Source of the DNA: Cordylochernes scorpioides
Taxonomy: Eukaryota > Arthropoda > Arachnida > Pseudoscorpiones > Chernetidae
Assembly (NCBI GenBank): GCA_030710605.1
Contig: CP092872.1
Coordinates: forward strand, 3,144,757 to 3,208,756
Length of the DNA stretch: 64,000 nt
Reading direction: 5' to 3'
In this document: positions 1 through 11,416 of the stretch, in pieces
Position numbering within the stretch: position 1 is the stretch's first letter
Layout of the letters: the number at the start of each line of letters is the position of its first letter
The notes under the pieces: model-generated
What the model saw: the letters and a program-made list of their open reading frames with translations, nothing else
What the model was told of the DNA's origin: nothing
The model's database searches: none
Program-made: the position numbers and the translations under genes

Positions 1-639
1 ATAATTGAACTTTTTATCCATCGGCCTTTCAAGTTTGAAATTCTTTGAATAACAATATTCACAAATTTCTGTTAAGCCACCTAAATAATTTTTTTCTATT
101 ATTATACTATTTCCCTTAATAATATATCCTTTAAATTTATCATAAGGGTTATTAAGTATAATAGAAGCTCTTTCTCTATTTAGTCGTAATCTTTGCAAGG
201 TACCTTCTGTAGTTTCATTTTCCCGACTTATAGCCTTATTGTGTCTATCCTTCAATAACCTTTCAGTAGCTTCTCCTTTAGTTTCATTTGCCCGTCTTAT
301 AGCCTTATATTGTCTATCCTTCAATAACCTTTCAGTAGCTTCTCCTTTAGTTTCATTTGCCCGTCTTATAGCCTTATATTGTCTAGCCTTCAATAACCTT
401 TCAGTAGTTTCTCCTTGAGTTTCATTTGCCCGACTTACAGCCATGCTTTGTTTATCTTCCAATAACCTTTGAGATGTTTCTCCTGGAGTTTCAATAGCAC
501 GAATTCTAGCCATATTTTGTCTAACATTTAATAATCGTTGAGATGATATTTTAGAAGTTTCATTTCTTCTTCTAATTGCAACAGATTTAGCCTTTTTCGT
601 TTTCTGTCCTAAGTCAGTAGATTTGCGTTTTTTCGGCAT
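1..639 (-). CDS. Helitron-like replication/helicase protein, N-terminal part
   Basis: The frame is open from an ATG at 639-637 to the left window edge (213 codons), so the gene is truncated by the window. The product begins MPKKRKS, a lysine/arginine stretch resembling a nuclear localisation signal. It continues with about four copies of a 23-residue charged repeat with the core RANETKGEATERLLKDRQ (roughly residues 25-135). These are visible in the DNA as 69-bp tandem units between about 210 and 560. After the repeats come a YDKFKGYII segment and a CxxC pair (CEYC). Helitron Rep/helicase proteins often start with such alternating RAxETPExRxxRL repeats followed by a small Cys motif; the rolling-circle nuclease and helicase domains would lie beyond the window. 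Family assignment is by pattern recognition only. It could be the autonomous partner of the many short Helitrons to its right. Confidence 0.65.
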   Translation of the reverse strand, partial: MPKKRKSTDLGQKTKKAKSVAIRRRNETSKISSQRLLNVRQNMARIRAIETPGETSQRLLEDKQSMAVSRANETQGETTERLLKARQYKAIRRANETKGEATERLLKDRQYKAIRRANETKGEATERLLKDRHNKAISRENETTEGTLQRLRLNRERASIILNNPYDKFKGYIIKGNSIIIEKNYLGGLTEICEYCYSKNFKLERPMDKKFNY

Positions 640-749
640 ATTCTCAGCTCAATGAAATTGGTTATTAACAAAAATATTTAACGATTTGAAAAGGAAGAAA
701 AATAATTTAAATAAAAAAGTAAGAAATCGCTACTACCTCAGTTTGTATA

Positions 750-1330
750 ATACGATTTTTCGAAATAATTATTAGAAATTTGTTTCTGTTTTTTGATTAA
801 TGTAATTTATAAAAATTTACGCATTAATATTTTTCAAAACGTGAATACAATCAGGTGATATATATGAATGCAGTCTTTTGAAATAGATATTTGAGAAATT
901 TATATATTTAAAAAAGATTTCATCATATTAATTATATATACTTCAAATATATATATATATAAATATTAGTTAAACTGATATTTTATATTTTATAATTTTT
1001 CAAATCGCCAGAGATAAAAAATTTTCGAAATAATTATTAGAAATTTGTTTCTGTTTTTTGATTAATGTAATTTATAAAAATTTACGCATTAATATTTTTC
1101 AAAACGTGAATACAATCAGGTGATATATATGAATCTATTCATTTAATAAAAAAATAATGTTAGAAGTTGTCAAACAATAAAATACCTGCAGTCTTTTGAA
1201 ATAGATATTTGAGAAATTTATATATTCAAAAAAGATTTCATCATATTAATTATATACTTTAAATATATATATATATAAATATTAGTTAAACTGATATATT
1301 ATATTTTATAATTTTTCAAATCGCCAGAGA
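750..1330. repeat. Tandem duplication of a 270-310 bp AT-rich segment
   Basis: The block starting at about 750 (TTTTTCGAAATAATTATTAG) recurs from about 1021 with almost no change. The second copy carries about 50 extra bases (near 1135-1187) that are absent from the first. No coding potential is visible. Confidence 0.85.
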
Positions 1331-2720
1331 TAAAAAAATATATTCGCAGTTTTTTGTTACCAAACAAACCAAATATGATGATAAATATGATGATAAAGTT
1401 ATAAGTCAAAAACAATTGAGCTATATTAATTAATATAATAAAGAGAAACGGTCATTCTTTTTTCTTTATATATAGGTTTTGCAACTTTAAGACATTTATA
1501 AGAGACAACAATAAAAACAATAATATAAGACGGCACAATTTAATATTTTACTTTAACAACATTTTCATTTTTAGATTTTCTTTAGAGTACTGTTTTAGTT
1601 TTGTTAAGGTCCTTTTAATTTAATTTTTAATATTTAATATATTATATTATATATATTATATATATTATATTTATATTATATATTATATATTTATATATTA
1701 TTTATATATTATATATTATATTATATTATATATTATATATTTATATATTATTTATATATTATTATTATTTATATTTAATATATTGCATTTATAATTATAT
1801 TATTCTTACTATTTTATTTAGTGTGTACTCTCAGTTGTACTCTCACGGCATATAATATCAACAAAATGTATAGTGTAAAAATGCAAATAAATATATAACT
1901 ATGTGACATAGATCAATATTCGATATATATTGATATTTTATTCTATTTTATTTTGAGCGTCTATTTTGAATATTCACTAAATATCGAAATGAATATCGAA
2001 ATATCGAATAAAGAATATAAATATATATTTAACAAAATAAAAACGGTGCTAAAATGAACAAATTTATTTGTAAATAAAAGTGTTGAAAAAGAAAAAAATA
2101 AAAGTTGTTAAAAGTACGCATTTAAATATTTAGACTATAAAAAATTAGAAAAGAGAAGGCAAGTAAAGTGTAAATTATTTATTATATTATATTTATTATT
2201 ATATATATATATTTATTATTTATATATATTATATTTATTTATATTTATATTTATATTTTATATTTATATTTATATTTATATTTATTTATATATTATTATA
2301 TATTTATATATTTATATATATATTATTTATATATATTATATTTATTATTTAAATTATTCAAATATCAAATTATTTCGTTTTATTTCAATCAATGGCCGAG
2401 CGTGTCGCTAACGTCGAGCTTAACGTCGAGCTAAATGCGTATTTTTGCTAACTGCGTTATTTTTAAAAGTTTAAATATAATTTTGAAGTTACCTGAATAA
2501 TTCCGGGACTAAATGTAATATGTATACGAAATATTGTCGTATAAAATAAAATATTAAGAGAGGAGTTAGGGAACAAACAAACATCCAGACAGACATTTTT
2601 TGCGCTTTAATAATAAGATATATTCACTACTGATGAGCCAGACCCCTTCCCTTTATTTTCTCATCGCAATAACTTGTTTTATTTGTGATAAAAAACAACA
2701 AGAGAAAGTGTTGCACAAAA
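1331..2720. other. AT-rich non-coding DNA with TATATT microsatellites
   Basis: Dense TATAT/TATATT simple repeats lie at about 1610-1800 and 2160-2370. The sequence between them is AT-rich with no supported ORF, RNA or element boundary. Confidence 0.7.
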
Positions 2721-2722
2721 TA

Positions 2723-3563
2723 TAAGGTTGTCCCAAAAGTTCGTGTTTTTCTTAAAACTTTGTTTTTCTTATTACTTGGCGAATATTATTACGGTGGGGT
2801 GGTGTGTGAATACATAATACAATTACTTTATACATAATACAAAGACATTATACATAACGGTGAATAATATTATTACGGCGAATACATAATACAATTACCC
2901 CCACTGCCTGCGCCTTGGCCTGCCGAGCCAGCACCACCCGCTCCCCAAGAGAGGGAGTCGACGCCGGCCATGGCCACACCTCCGCCTCCCACGTCTGCCC
3001 AAATGGAGGCTGACCTAATCGATAAACGTTGCGATGAATTGCAACTTTTAACCATTCAAATGATGAAGGAACTCAACCTGTGGCCACAACTGGGCTCTTT
3101 ATACCCTGACCTCGTGGAAGCGGTGCTATACCCTGAGGATAGGAAGGGCTTCCTCAGGAGACTTTCGCCGGGGGACAAGAAAGCCATCATCCAAATCCTG
3201 GACAAGCTTTCCGAGCACACTCGGGACTTACACTTCCTTACTCTCAGGGACCTATCTGAGCTTAGGGCCGCCTTGCCGTCCGACCTCCTGTTGAAACAAT
3301 TTTAAAATAATTGTAAATATTTGAGCTTTTCTCTCCGGAAGGAACTAATTGACTGTGCGGTCAATAAAATCTGTTTAATTGGTAATTGGTACATAATACA
3401 AAGATATTATACATAACGGCGAATAATATTATTACGGCGAATACATAATAATACATAATACAATTACTTTATACATAATACAAAGACATTATGCATAACG
3501 GCGAATAATATTAGAATTTAATTTTTTTTGCAAGTGTTTACGAACTTTTGGGACAACCTTGTA
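2723..3563. mobile_element. Mariner-like non-autonomous element
   Basis: Terminal inverted repeats AAGGTTGTCCCAAAAGTTCG (from 2724) and its complement (ending 3560) are flanked by TA, as in Tc1/mariner elements. The inside is made of repeated ACATAATACAA / AACGGCGAATAATATT units interrupted by a GC-rich block (about 2895-3385) that carries an ORF. No transposase is present. Confidence 0.75.
2970..3305 (+). CDS. Unrecognised 111-aa ORF in a GC-rich insert
   Basis: I do not recognise this product. The ORF starts MATPPPP and continues as a helical, leucine-rich, charged protein ending DLLLKQF. The frame upstream of the ATG is also open and proline-rich (PPLPAPWPAEPAPPAP), so the true start could lie further 5'. 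The block is much more GC-rich than its surroundings. About 60 bases after the stop it ends GTCAATAAAATCTGTTTAAT, which resembles the 3' ends of LINEs elsewhere in the window (4590, 57665). The simplest reading is the 3' part of a retroelement ORF that inserted into the mariner-like element. A captured host exon is the alternative. Confidence 0.4.
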   Translation: MATPPPPTSAQMEADLIDKRCDELQLLTIQMMKELNLWPQLGSLYPDLVEAVLYPEDRKGFLRRLSPGDKKAIIQILDKLSEHTRDLHFLTLRDLSELRAALPSDLLLKQF

Positions 3564-3574
3564 ATTATAATAGT

Positions 3575-3795
3575 ACTAGCCGAATGACCCGGGCAACGCC
3601 CGGGTTTTACCCGATTGAATGCTTTTATTCAAATACTATTCGTTACAATTATAAATTGGCGCCGTGGATGTCATTCTTGTATAATATATAAATGAGTTTT
3701 AAAAATTGTAAAAAAAAAAAAAAATGCATCGGCCGGGAATCGAACCCGGGGCGCCCGCGTGGCAGGCGAGCATTCTACCACTGAACCAAAAGCAA
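3575..3795 (-). mobile_element. Helitron 3' end carrying a tRNA-Gly copy
   Basis: Read on the minus strand, the element ends in a CCCGGG-loop-CCCGGG hairpin, about ten bases, then CTAG followed by T. That is the signature of Helitron 3' termini. A tRNA-Gly copy lies upstream of it within the element. The copy is cut at 3788-3795 where LINE-type sequence begins. Confidence 0.6.
3725..3788 (-). pseudogene. tRNA-Gly(GCC) pseudogene, truncated
   Basis: The D arm, GCC anticodon arm and TΨC arm are recognisable. The 5' acceptor strand is lost at the truncation and one G/C change lies next to the T stem. Confidence 0.8.
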
Positions 3796-3889
3796 ACGGT
3801 GACAGAATTAAGAACGCATGACGCTGATAACTGTATATATTAATGTGTTGGCAGTAAGTGTTCCTTGCTGGGTAGTGTACTGTTGTTTC

Positions 3890-4624
3890 GCTTATGCATC
3901 AAATAAATCGCATCAGGCAGCTCTCGCCAGAAGACCATTCTGTGCGAATTCCTCAACATGGCAATTGAGCATGCGGGGAACAACAGCTCCATTATATCCA
4001 AGGACCTATCCGGACTCAGGGCGGCTTGTAGCCCTTGATGTAATCTAGATGTCCCTCGGGGAAGGCCTCGAGTCTGATGTCATGTATGTCGTAAACCCGG
4101 GTAAGCCAACAAGTGAGTTGGAAGCAGTCGGGGTTGAGTGGCAAGGCGTTCAGAGTGGGAAGTCCGCACGGGACAGTAAGGACAAAGTTTGGGATTAAAA
4201 GACGCTCTCCTAGTACGTCTCACGTGGCACCAGGACCAGGGGAAAGTTAAGGATTAACTGAGGAAGGCTCGATGTCCTGCATGAAGCCGCGGAGGCAGGG
4301 AGGAACCAAAACGGCGGCCACGAGGGCCGCCGTGAGACCTAGCACTGAGCGGCCTGTCCGAAAATATCCACTGTAACCTAACTAACTGTCAACATCCTGA
4401 CCAACGCCCCTTTTTTTGTCCCTCCCTGGATCCCCCGGGTGTCCAGTGGCAAGCTGGTGTCACTTTGAGACGACTAGAAAAGACGTAATACTTTATTACT
4501 TAAATATCACATTGTTTAAATTACGATATGTATATATTTTATTATAATGCTGATAGCTGTAATTTTGTTGTAACTTTGTTTTTATGTTGACTGGAAGTCA
4601 ATAAAGTATGTTTCAATAAAAAAA
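3890..4624 (+). mobile_element. LINE 3'-terminal fragment
   Basis: A moderately GC-rich non-coding stretch ends with GTCAATAAAGTATGTTTC and an A-rich tail. It looks like the 3' UTR of a CR1/L2- or Jockey-type LINE. A short frame (about 3950-4040) encodes SKDLSGLRAA, faintly like the end of the ORF at 2970-3305. The family is uncertain. Confidence 0.5.
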
Positions 4625-4658
4625 TCTCACATTTGAATTTCAACAATGCGGTTTAAAA

Positions 4659-4758
4659 NNNNNNNNNNNNNNNNNNNNNNNNNNNNNNNNNNNNNNNNNN
4701 NNNNNNNNNNNNNNNNNNNNNNNNNNNNNNNNNNNNNNNNNNNNNNNNNNNNNNNNNN
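4659..4758. other. Assembly gap, 100 N
   Basis: Exactly 100 undetermined bases, the usual placeholder for a join of unknown size. It falls inside a LINE copy. Confidence 0.99.
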
Positions 4759-6702
4759 GTGCACAAAATATATCCCAAAGCGCGCATACTCTAAAGTCCT
4801 GCACGAACTAACCTCTGATCATCTCCCAGTACAACTTGTGCTACAGGATTTCAAAATCTCCTACTGAAATACAAAAATAAAAATTACAGATTGGGCCCTA
4901 TTCAAGTACAAAATGGAAATCGCTGAACCTCCTGAACTGATCCTAGACACATCTTCAAAAATAGACGAGGCCATTACACACATTGAAGAACAAATGGTGC
5001 AAAATTTGAAAGATTCAACAAAATATAAGGACCCGGAACTAGAACGAAGATATCCACCTCACATTAAAGAAAAATACAATCCACCAACAGACTAAGAAAA
5101 AAATGAAAAAAACCTGCGACACAAGAGATAAATCAGCCTACATGACGGCCCGGAGAGAATCACAGAAACTTACAAAAGAGCACGATAACACCAGCTGGGA
5201 TCACTTTATCGAAAACTTGAAAGTCACGGACCAAACCATATGGAAAGCCATCAAACGATTATCCAACTCTGAAAAACAAGGAATAACACTGAAGACAAAC
5301 AATGGGCAGACACTAACCACAGAAGAAGCAGCTGAATCATTAGCCAACAACTATGAAAAACAGTTCACCCCCAATCCCTATACATCCCACTCCAAACCTA
5401 CTCGTACATACATAAAACGTGTGAACTCATACATGAAAAAAAAAAAAGAAACAGGACTAGAACCAACAAAACATTGGTGAAATAAAAGCGATTATTGAAT
5501 ATCTACCAAATAAAAAAGCTCCCGGAATCGACGAATTGCCTAATGAAGCTCTCAAACTGCTCCCTAATTATATACTAGCATCAATAGCCGAAATCTTTAA
5601 CGCCTCACTGCAGCTTGCCCACTTCCCTGACAGATGGAAAACGTCCATTATCTGTCCCATACAAAAAAAAAGGAAAATCCATGCATGAATTTCGCTGTTA
5701 CCTGCCATCTCAAAACTATTCGAAAGAATTGTTTTAAGAAGACTCAGAAAATCCCTAGAAGAAAAGAATCCACTCAGACCTGAACAATTTGGCTACCAAG
5801 CCAAGCACTCAACATTGCACCAGCTAGTTATTGTCACTGAAAAATTAAGAAAAGCCATGGACCTAGGCCAAATAACAGGAGCCATATTCTTCGATATTGC
5901 CAAAGCATTCAATAAAGTCTGGCACGAAGCCCTTCTCTACAAAATGTGCAAAAAGCTCCTTCCTTGAGACATCATAAAAATAACGCAAAACTTCTTAACA
6001 AATAGAACATTCAAGGTACGAGTCAAAGACGAACTTTCAACAGCTAGGAACATCCTTGCCGGGGTCCCCCAAGGATCAGTCACAGGACCAACCTTATTTG
6101 ACATATATATATATGACTTCCCCTGTATCAAAGACACCTATTTGCCGATGATGCCGCCATTTTGGCCTCGACATACGACTTCGACAGACTCCACATGAAA
6201 CTTCAAGAGGCCTGCATCTTTTCCACGCTCTGGTGTAAAGAATGGCGAGTCACAATGAACCCCCAAAAAAGTGAAGCAATAATTTTTGCAGAAAAAAAAA
6301 GACAAAATTAAGAAACCTTTAGATGAACTTTTTGTTTTCGAAGACAATATTAAATGGAAAGAGAACATCCGATACCTAGGGATGACCCTAGACGAGCACC
6401 TAACATTCAAAAATCACATCGAAAACAGAATTAATTTGGCGAAAGCGGCCCAACACCGACTATCCCTACTTCTAGGACCGAAAAGCAAATTATCCCTTCA
6501 TTGCAAAAGAACCATTTACACATCAATAATAAGACCAATACTCATATATGTCCACCCCATTTTTATGACTGCACTTAAGTCCATCCTTAAAAAGCTAGAA
6601 GTCTTCGAAAATAAAATGATTAGAAAAATCATGTCTCCACCCTGGTTCGTTCGGAACACAATCCTCAGGAACGATCTAAATATCGAAAACATCAATGACT
6701 AA
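4759..6702 (+). pseudogene. Jockey-type LINE ORF2 pseudogene
   Basis: The broken frame begins after the gap with the end of an endonuclease domain (SDHLPVQL, near 4815). It continues through the linker (5103-5480) to a reverse transcriptase. Recognisable RT blocks are KAPGIDELPNEALK (about 5515), LFERIVLRRL, RPEQFGYQAKHST, the motif-A region FFDIAKAFNKVWH (about 5890) with its catalytic aspartate, and AGVPQGSVTGPTLF (about 6055). The YxDD motif is destroyed, reading as out-of-frame residues near 6145. The thumb and C-terminal part follow at 6286-6702 (YLGMTLDEHLTFKNHI). Several frameshifts and stops make it dead. The order EN-RT and the wording of the motifs fit the Jockey group; exact clade not determined. 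Confidence 0.85.
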
Positions 6703-7364
6703 ATTATTAGAAAATCATTTAAATTCTATGAAAAATCCGAAAAATTAGAAAACCCAACCTTTAAGGAAGCCACAATATATTTGGAACTTGGAAACATATT
6801 AATATTGAAATTCCAAGTTTTTTTACAACGTCTTTCGATAATTATATTACAAAAGTATCGAATTGAATTTAGTATACTTGGAACACATTGTTACAATTTA
6901 TAAATATAATTTCACCAGAAGCCGCTAGAGGGCTGCTTGAGAGTGAAAGAAGAAAATTTGCAAATAAAATTGCAAATAATATTTATTTCAAACCGATTTC
7001 AAACCAGAAACCTTCCCAGTAGTATAGTAAATAACTTCCTAAAGTTTCACGGCGATTGGATAATCTTACCTTTTAAAAACATTCATCATGCGAACAAACT
7101 AGCATTCATCGTGTAAACAAACCACGTGTTAATTTTTAACCAATCAAATTCATTTATCGTCGCGACCAGTGCTGCGCCCAAGCGGTAAAAGGCTGGAACT
7201 AACGCTTTTTTGTTTTATATTATTTTAAAAAATCACATTAACTTTTTTAGTTTTTTTGAATAGCCTATATGTTAAACGAAATCTTCAGCTACCTACATGC
7301 GAAATTTCATAATGATTTATTCCGTAGATTTTGCGCAACGCGATAACAAACATCATTTTGAATT
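6703..7364. other. No gene seen; LINE tail and unassigned DNA
   Basis: The LINE 3' flank (GGAAGCCACAATAT, 6765) fades out. From about 6900 there are pieces resembling Helitron interiors. Nothing else can be supported. Confidence 0.5.
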
Positions 7365-7570
7365 TCATTTTTATATATATAAGGAAGGAAGGATAGGGAT
7401 GAATGTATGTGTGTGTGTGTGTGTGTCCTTTATGCCTGACCAAACCACTCTTTGGAAGGCCATGAAATTTGGAAAGTTATTTAGTATAGTACTGGGAAGG
7501 TTTCTAGCAAATAAAATTTTTGAAATAACTTTTCACCTGAAAATAATCAAGATAAATTTTCTAAATCATC
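7365..7570 (+). mobile_element. Helitron 5' terminal fragment
   Basis: It starts with a TATATATA tract followed by GGATGAATG and a TG microsatellite. It then reads as the inverted copy of 7885-8050, so two Helitron 5' halves face each other. Confidence 0.55.
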
Positions 7571-7576
7571 TGTTAC

Positions 7577-8074
7577 TATAGCGGACGTACCCGGCTTCGC
7601 CCGGGTTTTACCCGAGTAAAGGTTTGTCTAACGAATCTCTCGATAAAGTAAACATTTTTTCCCGGTCCCTTGAAAAATACTCGATAAGTTGAATAAAATC
7701 AATATTAATTGGTTCCCTCGGTAATTAGAAGTTAAAGGAATAGTATCATGCCTATGAATTGTATCATTATTCTTGTCTCAAATAAATTGCCGTGTCATCC
7801 TGAATTTTGTCTTTCCTAATTTTCTACATTATAAAACCATCGTATCATCATGATAATATTTAGAGCAGATTGTGTTGAATTATAACAGATAAATTAGAAT
7901 ATTTATCTCGATTATTTTTAGGCGAAAAGTTATTTCAAAAATTTTATTTGCTAGAAACTTTCCCAGTACTATACTAAATAACTTCCCAAAGTTTCATGGC
8001 GTTCCAATGAGTGGTTTGGTCAGGCATAAAGGACAGACAGACACACACACATACATTCATTTTTATATATATAG
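7577..8074 (-). mobile_element. Non-autonomous Helitron
   Basis: On the minus strand the 5' end is TCTATATATATAAAAATGAA followed by a TGTG tract. The 3' end is a CCCGGG-GCGAAG-CCGGG hairpin about ten bases before the terminus. Length about 0.5 kb, no ORF. Confidence 0.65.
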
Positions 8075-8078
8075 AAGA

Positions 8079-8943
8079 CTAGACGAATGGCCCGGGCAAC
8101 GCCTAGGTTTTACCCGAGTGCGCATATATTTTAAAAACGTTTTGATTCAAATACTATTCGTTACAATTATAAATTGGCGCCATGGATGTCACTCTTGTGA
8201 AACGTCCCGTTCCAAACTGTGTGTTTTTAAAATGTTTCAATTAAAGTACTATTCGTTACAATTATAAATTGGCGCCGTGGATGTCTCTCTTGTGAAACGT
8301 CCCGCCCCAAACTGTGTGTGTCTTGAAATTATAAAAATAAAAATGTGAATTTTCATAAAGATTTCATCATGTCGATTTTTTTTTTTGCATTTCAACTACT
8401 AAATCGATAGAGATAATTACATTTGCAACATGAACTTAGGTATATTGACTACTAGACGAATGACCCGGGCAACGCCCGGGTTTACCCGATTAAATGTTTT
8501 ATTCAAACACTATTCGTTACAATTATAAATTGGCGCCGTGGATGTCACTCTTGTGAAACGTCCCGCTCCAAACTTTACAGTCAGATTAGTTACGATATAA
8601 ATCTTCAAATCGAGCGAGCGTCTATAAATATTTCGATTTAGATCAAGTATTCTAATTATTAAGCGAACTATTATTAATAAAATTTTGAGAAGATTTCGAT
8701 TTTAAACGTATTTATAACCTTGATAGAAGGCGCTGTTCGTGAGCTAAGTAGAATAATTTGAATATATAGTTTTAATATTTAATTTATATATAATTTAAAA
8801 TAGCCTATCGTTTTCCTCGTATTTTTTTACCTATGTATGGAAATTTTGGTTTGAATTAGTGAACTACTGCGAATTTGTATACCGGACATACAAACCAACA
8901 AACAAACAAACAAACATACAAACATTCATTTTTATATATATAG
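8079..8943 (-). mobile_element. Two adjacent Helitron copies
   Basis: Minus-strand 3' termini (CCCGGGCAACGCC hairpin plus CTAG) lie at 8079 and 8451. The second copy has its 5' end TCTATATATATAAAAATG at 8943. The block 8079-8450 holds an internal duplication of ATTCGTTACAATTATAAATT-GGCGCC and is repeated at 9760-10130. Confidence 0.6.
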
Positions 8944-8985
8944 AAGATATAATATAAATGAGTTTTAAAAATTGTTAAAAAAAAA

Positions 8986-9056
8986 TGCATCGGCCGGGAA
9001 TCGAACCCGGGCCGCCCGCGTGGCAGGCGAGCATTCTACCACTGAGCCACCGATGC
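8986..9056 (-). tRNA. tRNA-Gly (anticodon GCC), apparently intact
   Basis: The 71-nt minus-strand sequence begins GCATCGGTGG and ends GGCCGATGCA. It has a full 7-bp acceptor stem, a D loop with TGGTAGA, anticodon loop CTGCCAC and T loop GGTTCGATTCC. An uninterrupted T run directly follows its 3' end, as expected for a Pol III terminator. It is the only one of six copies with a complete acceptor stem. It sits between Helitron termini (3' end of one at 8943, 5' end of another at 9290), so it may be a captured gene that is still functional. Confidence 0.8.
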
Positions 9057-9621
9057 GTATACAAAATGGCCTTATTTGGGTATTCATTCCATTCCGGATT
9101 ACTCCGCGTAAAAAAATAGTTCTTCAAATTAAAAAAAGAAATAGCCAAAAATAATAAGCAAAATGTAGCCAAAAATTTTCCTCAGGTTTATAAAAAGCGA
9201 CATGCAAAATTTGGAACCAATTGGTTCAGTAGTTTTTGAGTTTATCGCGAAACAGACAGACAGACAGGAATTGACTTTTATATATATAGAGAAATAGAAA
9301 ACTGCATAGTAATAAAGATCATTTTTTAAAGGCACCATATCGTTTTTTTTTTCAATAAAATCGAAACAAAAATTAACGATAAATAACGATAATTGCCTTA
9401 AAAAGAAATTGCCTTAAAAAAAAGAAACATTCGCGGTGATTTTGTCTTGCATTCGTTTATACAATTATTATATACGAATGACCCGGGCAACGCCCGGGTT
9501 TTACCCGATTAAATGCTTTGATTCAAATACTATTCGTTACAATTATAAATTGGCGCCGTGGATGTCATTCTTGTATAATATATAAATGAGTTTTAAAAAT
9601 TGTAAAAAAAAAAAAAAAAAA

Positions 9622-9692
9622 TGCATCGGCCGGGAATCGAACCCGGGCCGCCCGCGTGGCAGGCGAGCATTCTACCACTGAACCACCGATGG
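9622..9692 (-). tRNA. tRNA-Gly(GCC) copy, first base pair mismatched
   Basis: Same as the intact copy at 8986-9056 except that position 1 is C, leaving C opposite C at the top of the acceptor stem. A T run follows the 3' end. Possibly a pseudogene. Confidence 0.6.
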
Positions 9693-10454
9693 TTATGAAA
9701 AATCCCATCCGTGAGCTTCAAACAGAAAAACAGACAGAATAAGGCAAATATATAAGTAGACTAGACGAATGGCCCGGGCAACGCCCGGGTTTTACCCGAG
9801 TGCGTATATATTTTAAAAACGTTTTAATTCAAATACTATTCGTTACAATTATAAATTGGCGCCATGGATGTCACTCTTGTGAAACGTCGCGTTCCAAACT
9901 GTGTGTTTTTAAAACGTTTTAATTAAAATACTATTCGTTACAATTATAAATTGGCGCCGTGGATGTCTCTCTTGTGAAACGTCCCGCCCCAAACTGTGTG
10001 TGTCTTGAAAATATAAAAATAAAAATGTGAATTTTCATAAAGATTATATCATGTCGATTTTTTTTTTGCATTTCACCTACTAAATCGAAAGAGATAATTA
10101 CATTTGCAACATGAACTTAGGTATATTGACTAAATAGAAAACTGCATAGTAATAAAGATCATTTTTTAAAGGCATCATATCGTTTTTTTTTTTCAATAAA
10201 ATCGAAACAAAAATTAACGATAAATAACGATAATTGCCTTAAAAAGAAATTGCCTTAAAAAAAAGAAACATTCGTGGTGATTTTGTCTTGCATTCGTTTA
10301 TACAATTATTATATACGAATGACCCGGGCAACGCCCGGGTTTTACCCGATTAAATGCTTTTGTTCAAATACTATTCGTTACAATTATAAATTGGCGCCGT
10401 GGATGTCATTCTTGTATAATATATAAATGAGTTTTAAAAATTGTAAAAAAAAAA

Positions 10455-10525
10455 TGCATCGGCCGGGAATCGAACCCGGGCCGCCCGCGTGGCAGGCGAG
10501 CATTCTACCACTGAACCACCGATGG
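10455..10525 (-). tRNA. tRNA-Gly(GCC) copy, first base pair mismatched
   Basis: Array unit copy sharing the same C at position 1; otherwise complete, with a short T run downstream. Confidence 0.6.
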
Positions 10526-10723
10526 TTATGAAAAATCCCATCCGTGAGCTTCAGACAAAATAAGGCAAATATATAAGTAGATACGAATGACCCGGGCAAC
10601 GCCCGGGTTTTACCCAATTAAATGCTTTTATTCAAATACTATTCGTTACAATTATAAATTGGCGCCGTGGATGTCATTCTTGTATAATATATAAATGAGT
10701 TTTAAAAATTGTAAAAAAAAAAA

Positions 10724-10794
10724 TGCATCGGCCGGGAATCGAACCCGGGCCGCCCGCGTGGCAGGCGAGCATTCTACCACTGAACCACCGATGG
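10724..10794 (-). tRNA. tRNA-Gly(GCC) copy, first base pair mismatched
   Basis: Array unit copy sharing the same C at position 1. Confidence 0.6.
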
Positions 10795-11015
10795 TTATGA
10801 AAAATCCCATCCGTGAGCTTCAGACAAACAAACAGACAAACAGACAGAATAAGGCAAATATATAAGTAGATACGAATGACCCGGGCAACGCCCGGGTTTT
10901 ACCCGATTAAATGCTTTTATTCAAATACTATTCGTTACAATTATAAATTGGCGCCGTGGATGTCATTCTTGTATAATATATAAATGAGTTTTAAAAGTTG
11001 TAAAAAAAAAAAAAA

Positions 11016-11086
11016 TGCATCGGCCGGGAATCGAACCCGGGCCGCCCGCGTGGCAGGCGAGCATTCTACCACTGAACCACCGATGG
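11016..11086 (-). tRNA. tRNA-Gly(GCC) copy, first base pair mismatched
   Basis: Last array unit; the same position-1 change shows all array copies descend from one already mutated tRNA. Confidence 0.6.
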
Positions 11087-11153
11087 TTATGAAAAATCCC
11101 ATCCGTGAGCTTCAGACAAACAAACAGACAGAATAAGGCAAATATATAAGTAG

Positions 11154-11416
11154 ATAATTCAACAATCTGCTCTAAATATTATCATGATGATACGATGATT
11201 TTGTAATGTAGAAAATTAGGAAAGACAAAATTCAGGATGACACTTCAATTTATTTGAGACAAGAATAATGATACAATTCCACCAATTAATATTGATTTTA
11301 TTCAACTTATCGAGTATTTTTCAAGGGACCGGGAAAAAATATTCACTTTATCGAGAGATTCGTTAAACAAACCTTTACTCGGGTAAAACCCGGGCGAAGC
11401 CGGGTAAGTCCGCTAG
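11154..11416 (+). mobile_element. Helitron 3' half
   Basis: Inverted relative of 7577-7895. Ends with CCCGGGCGAAGCCGGG hairpin, then CTAG at 11413-11416 followed by T, exactly as a Helitron 3' end. Confidence 0.7.

Larger units (their letters stand above)
9290..11153 (-). repeat. Head-to-tail Helitron array with four tRNA-Gly copies
   Basis: Units of about 265-290 bp start at 9474, 10314, 10583 and 10873. Each holds a minus-strand Helitron 3' hairpin, the ATTCGTTACAATTATAAATT block, a poly-A/T run, a tRNA-Gly copy and a TATATAAGTAGA end. A further Helitron copy (9760-10130) separates the first two, and 9290-9474 is repeated at 10133-10314. Units are nearly identical, so amplification is recent. 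Confidence 0.8.

Noticed and set aside
7297-7581. 94-aa frame with a VCVCVCV stretch
   Set aside because: A TG microsatellite at a Helitron end read as protein.
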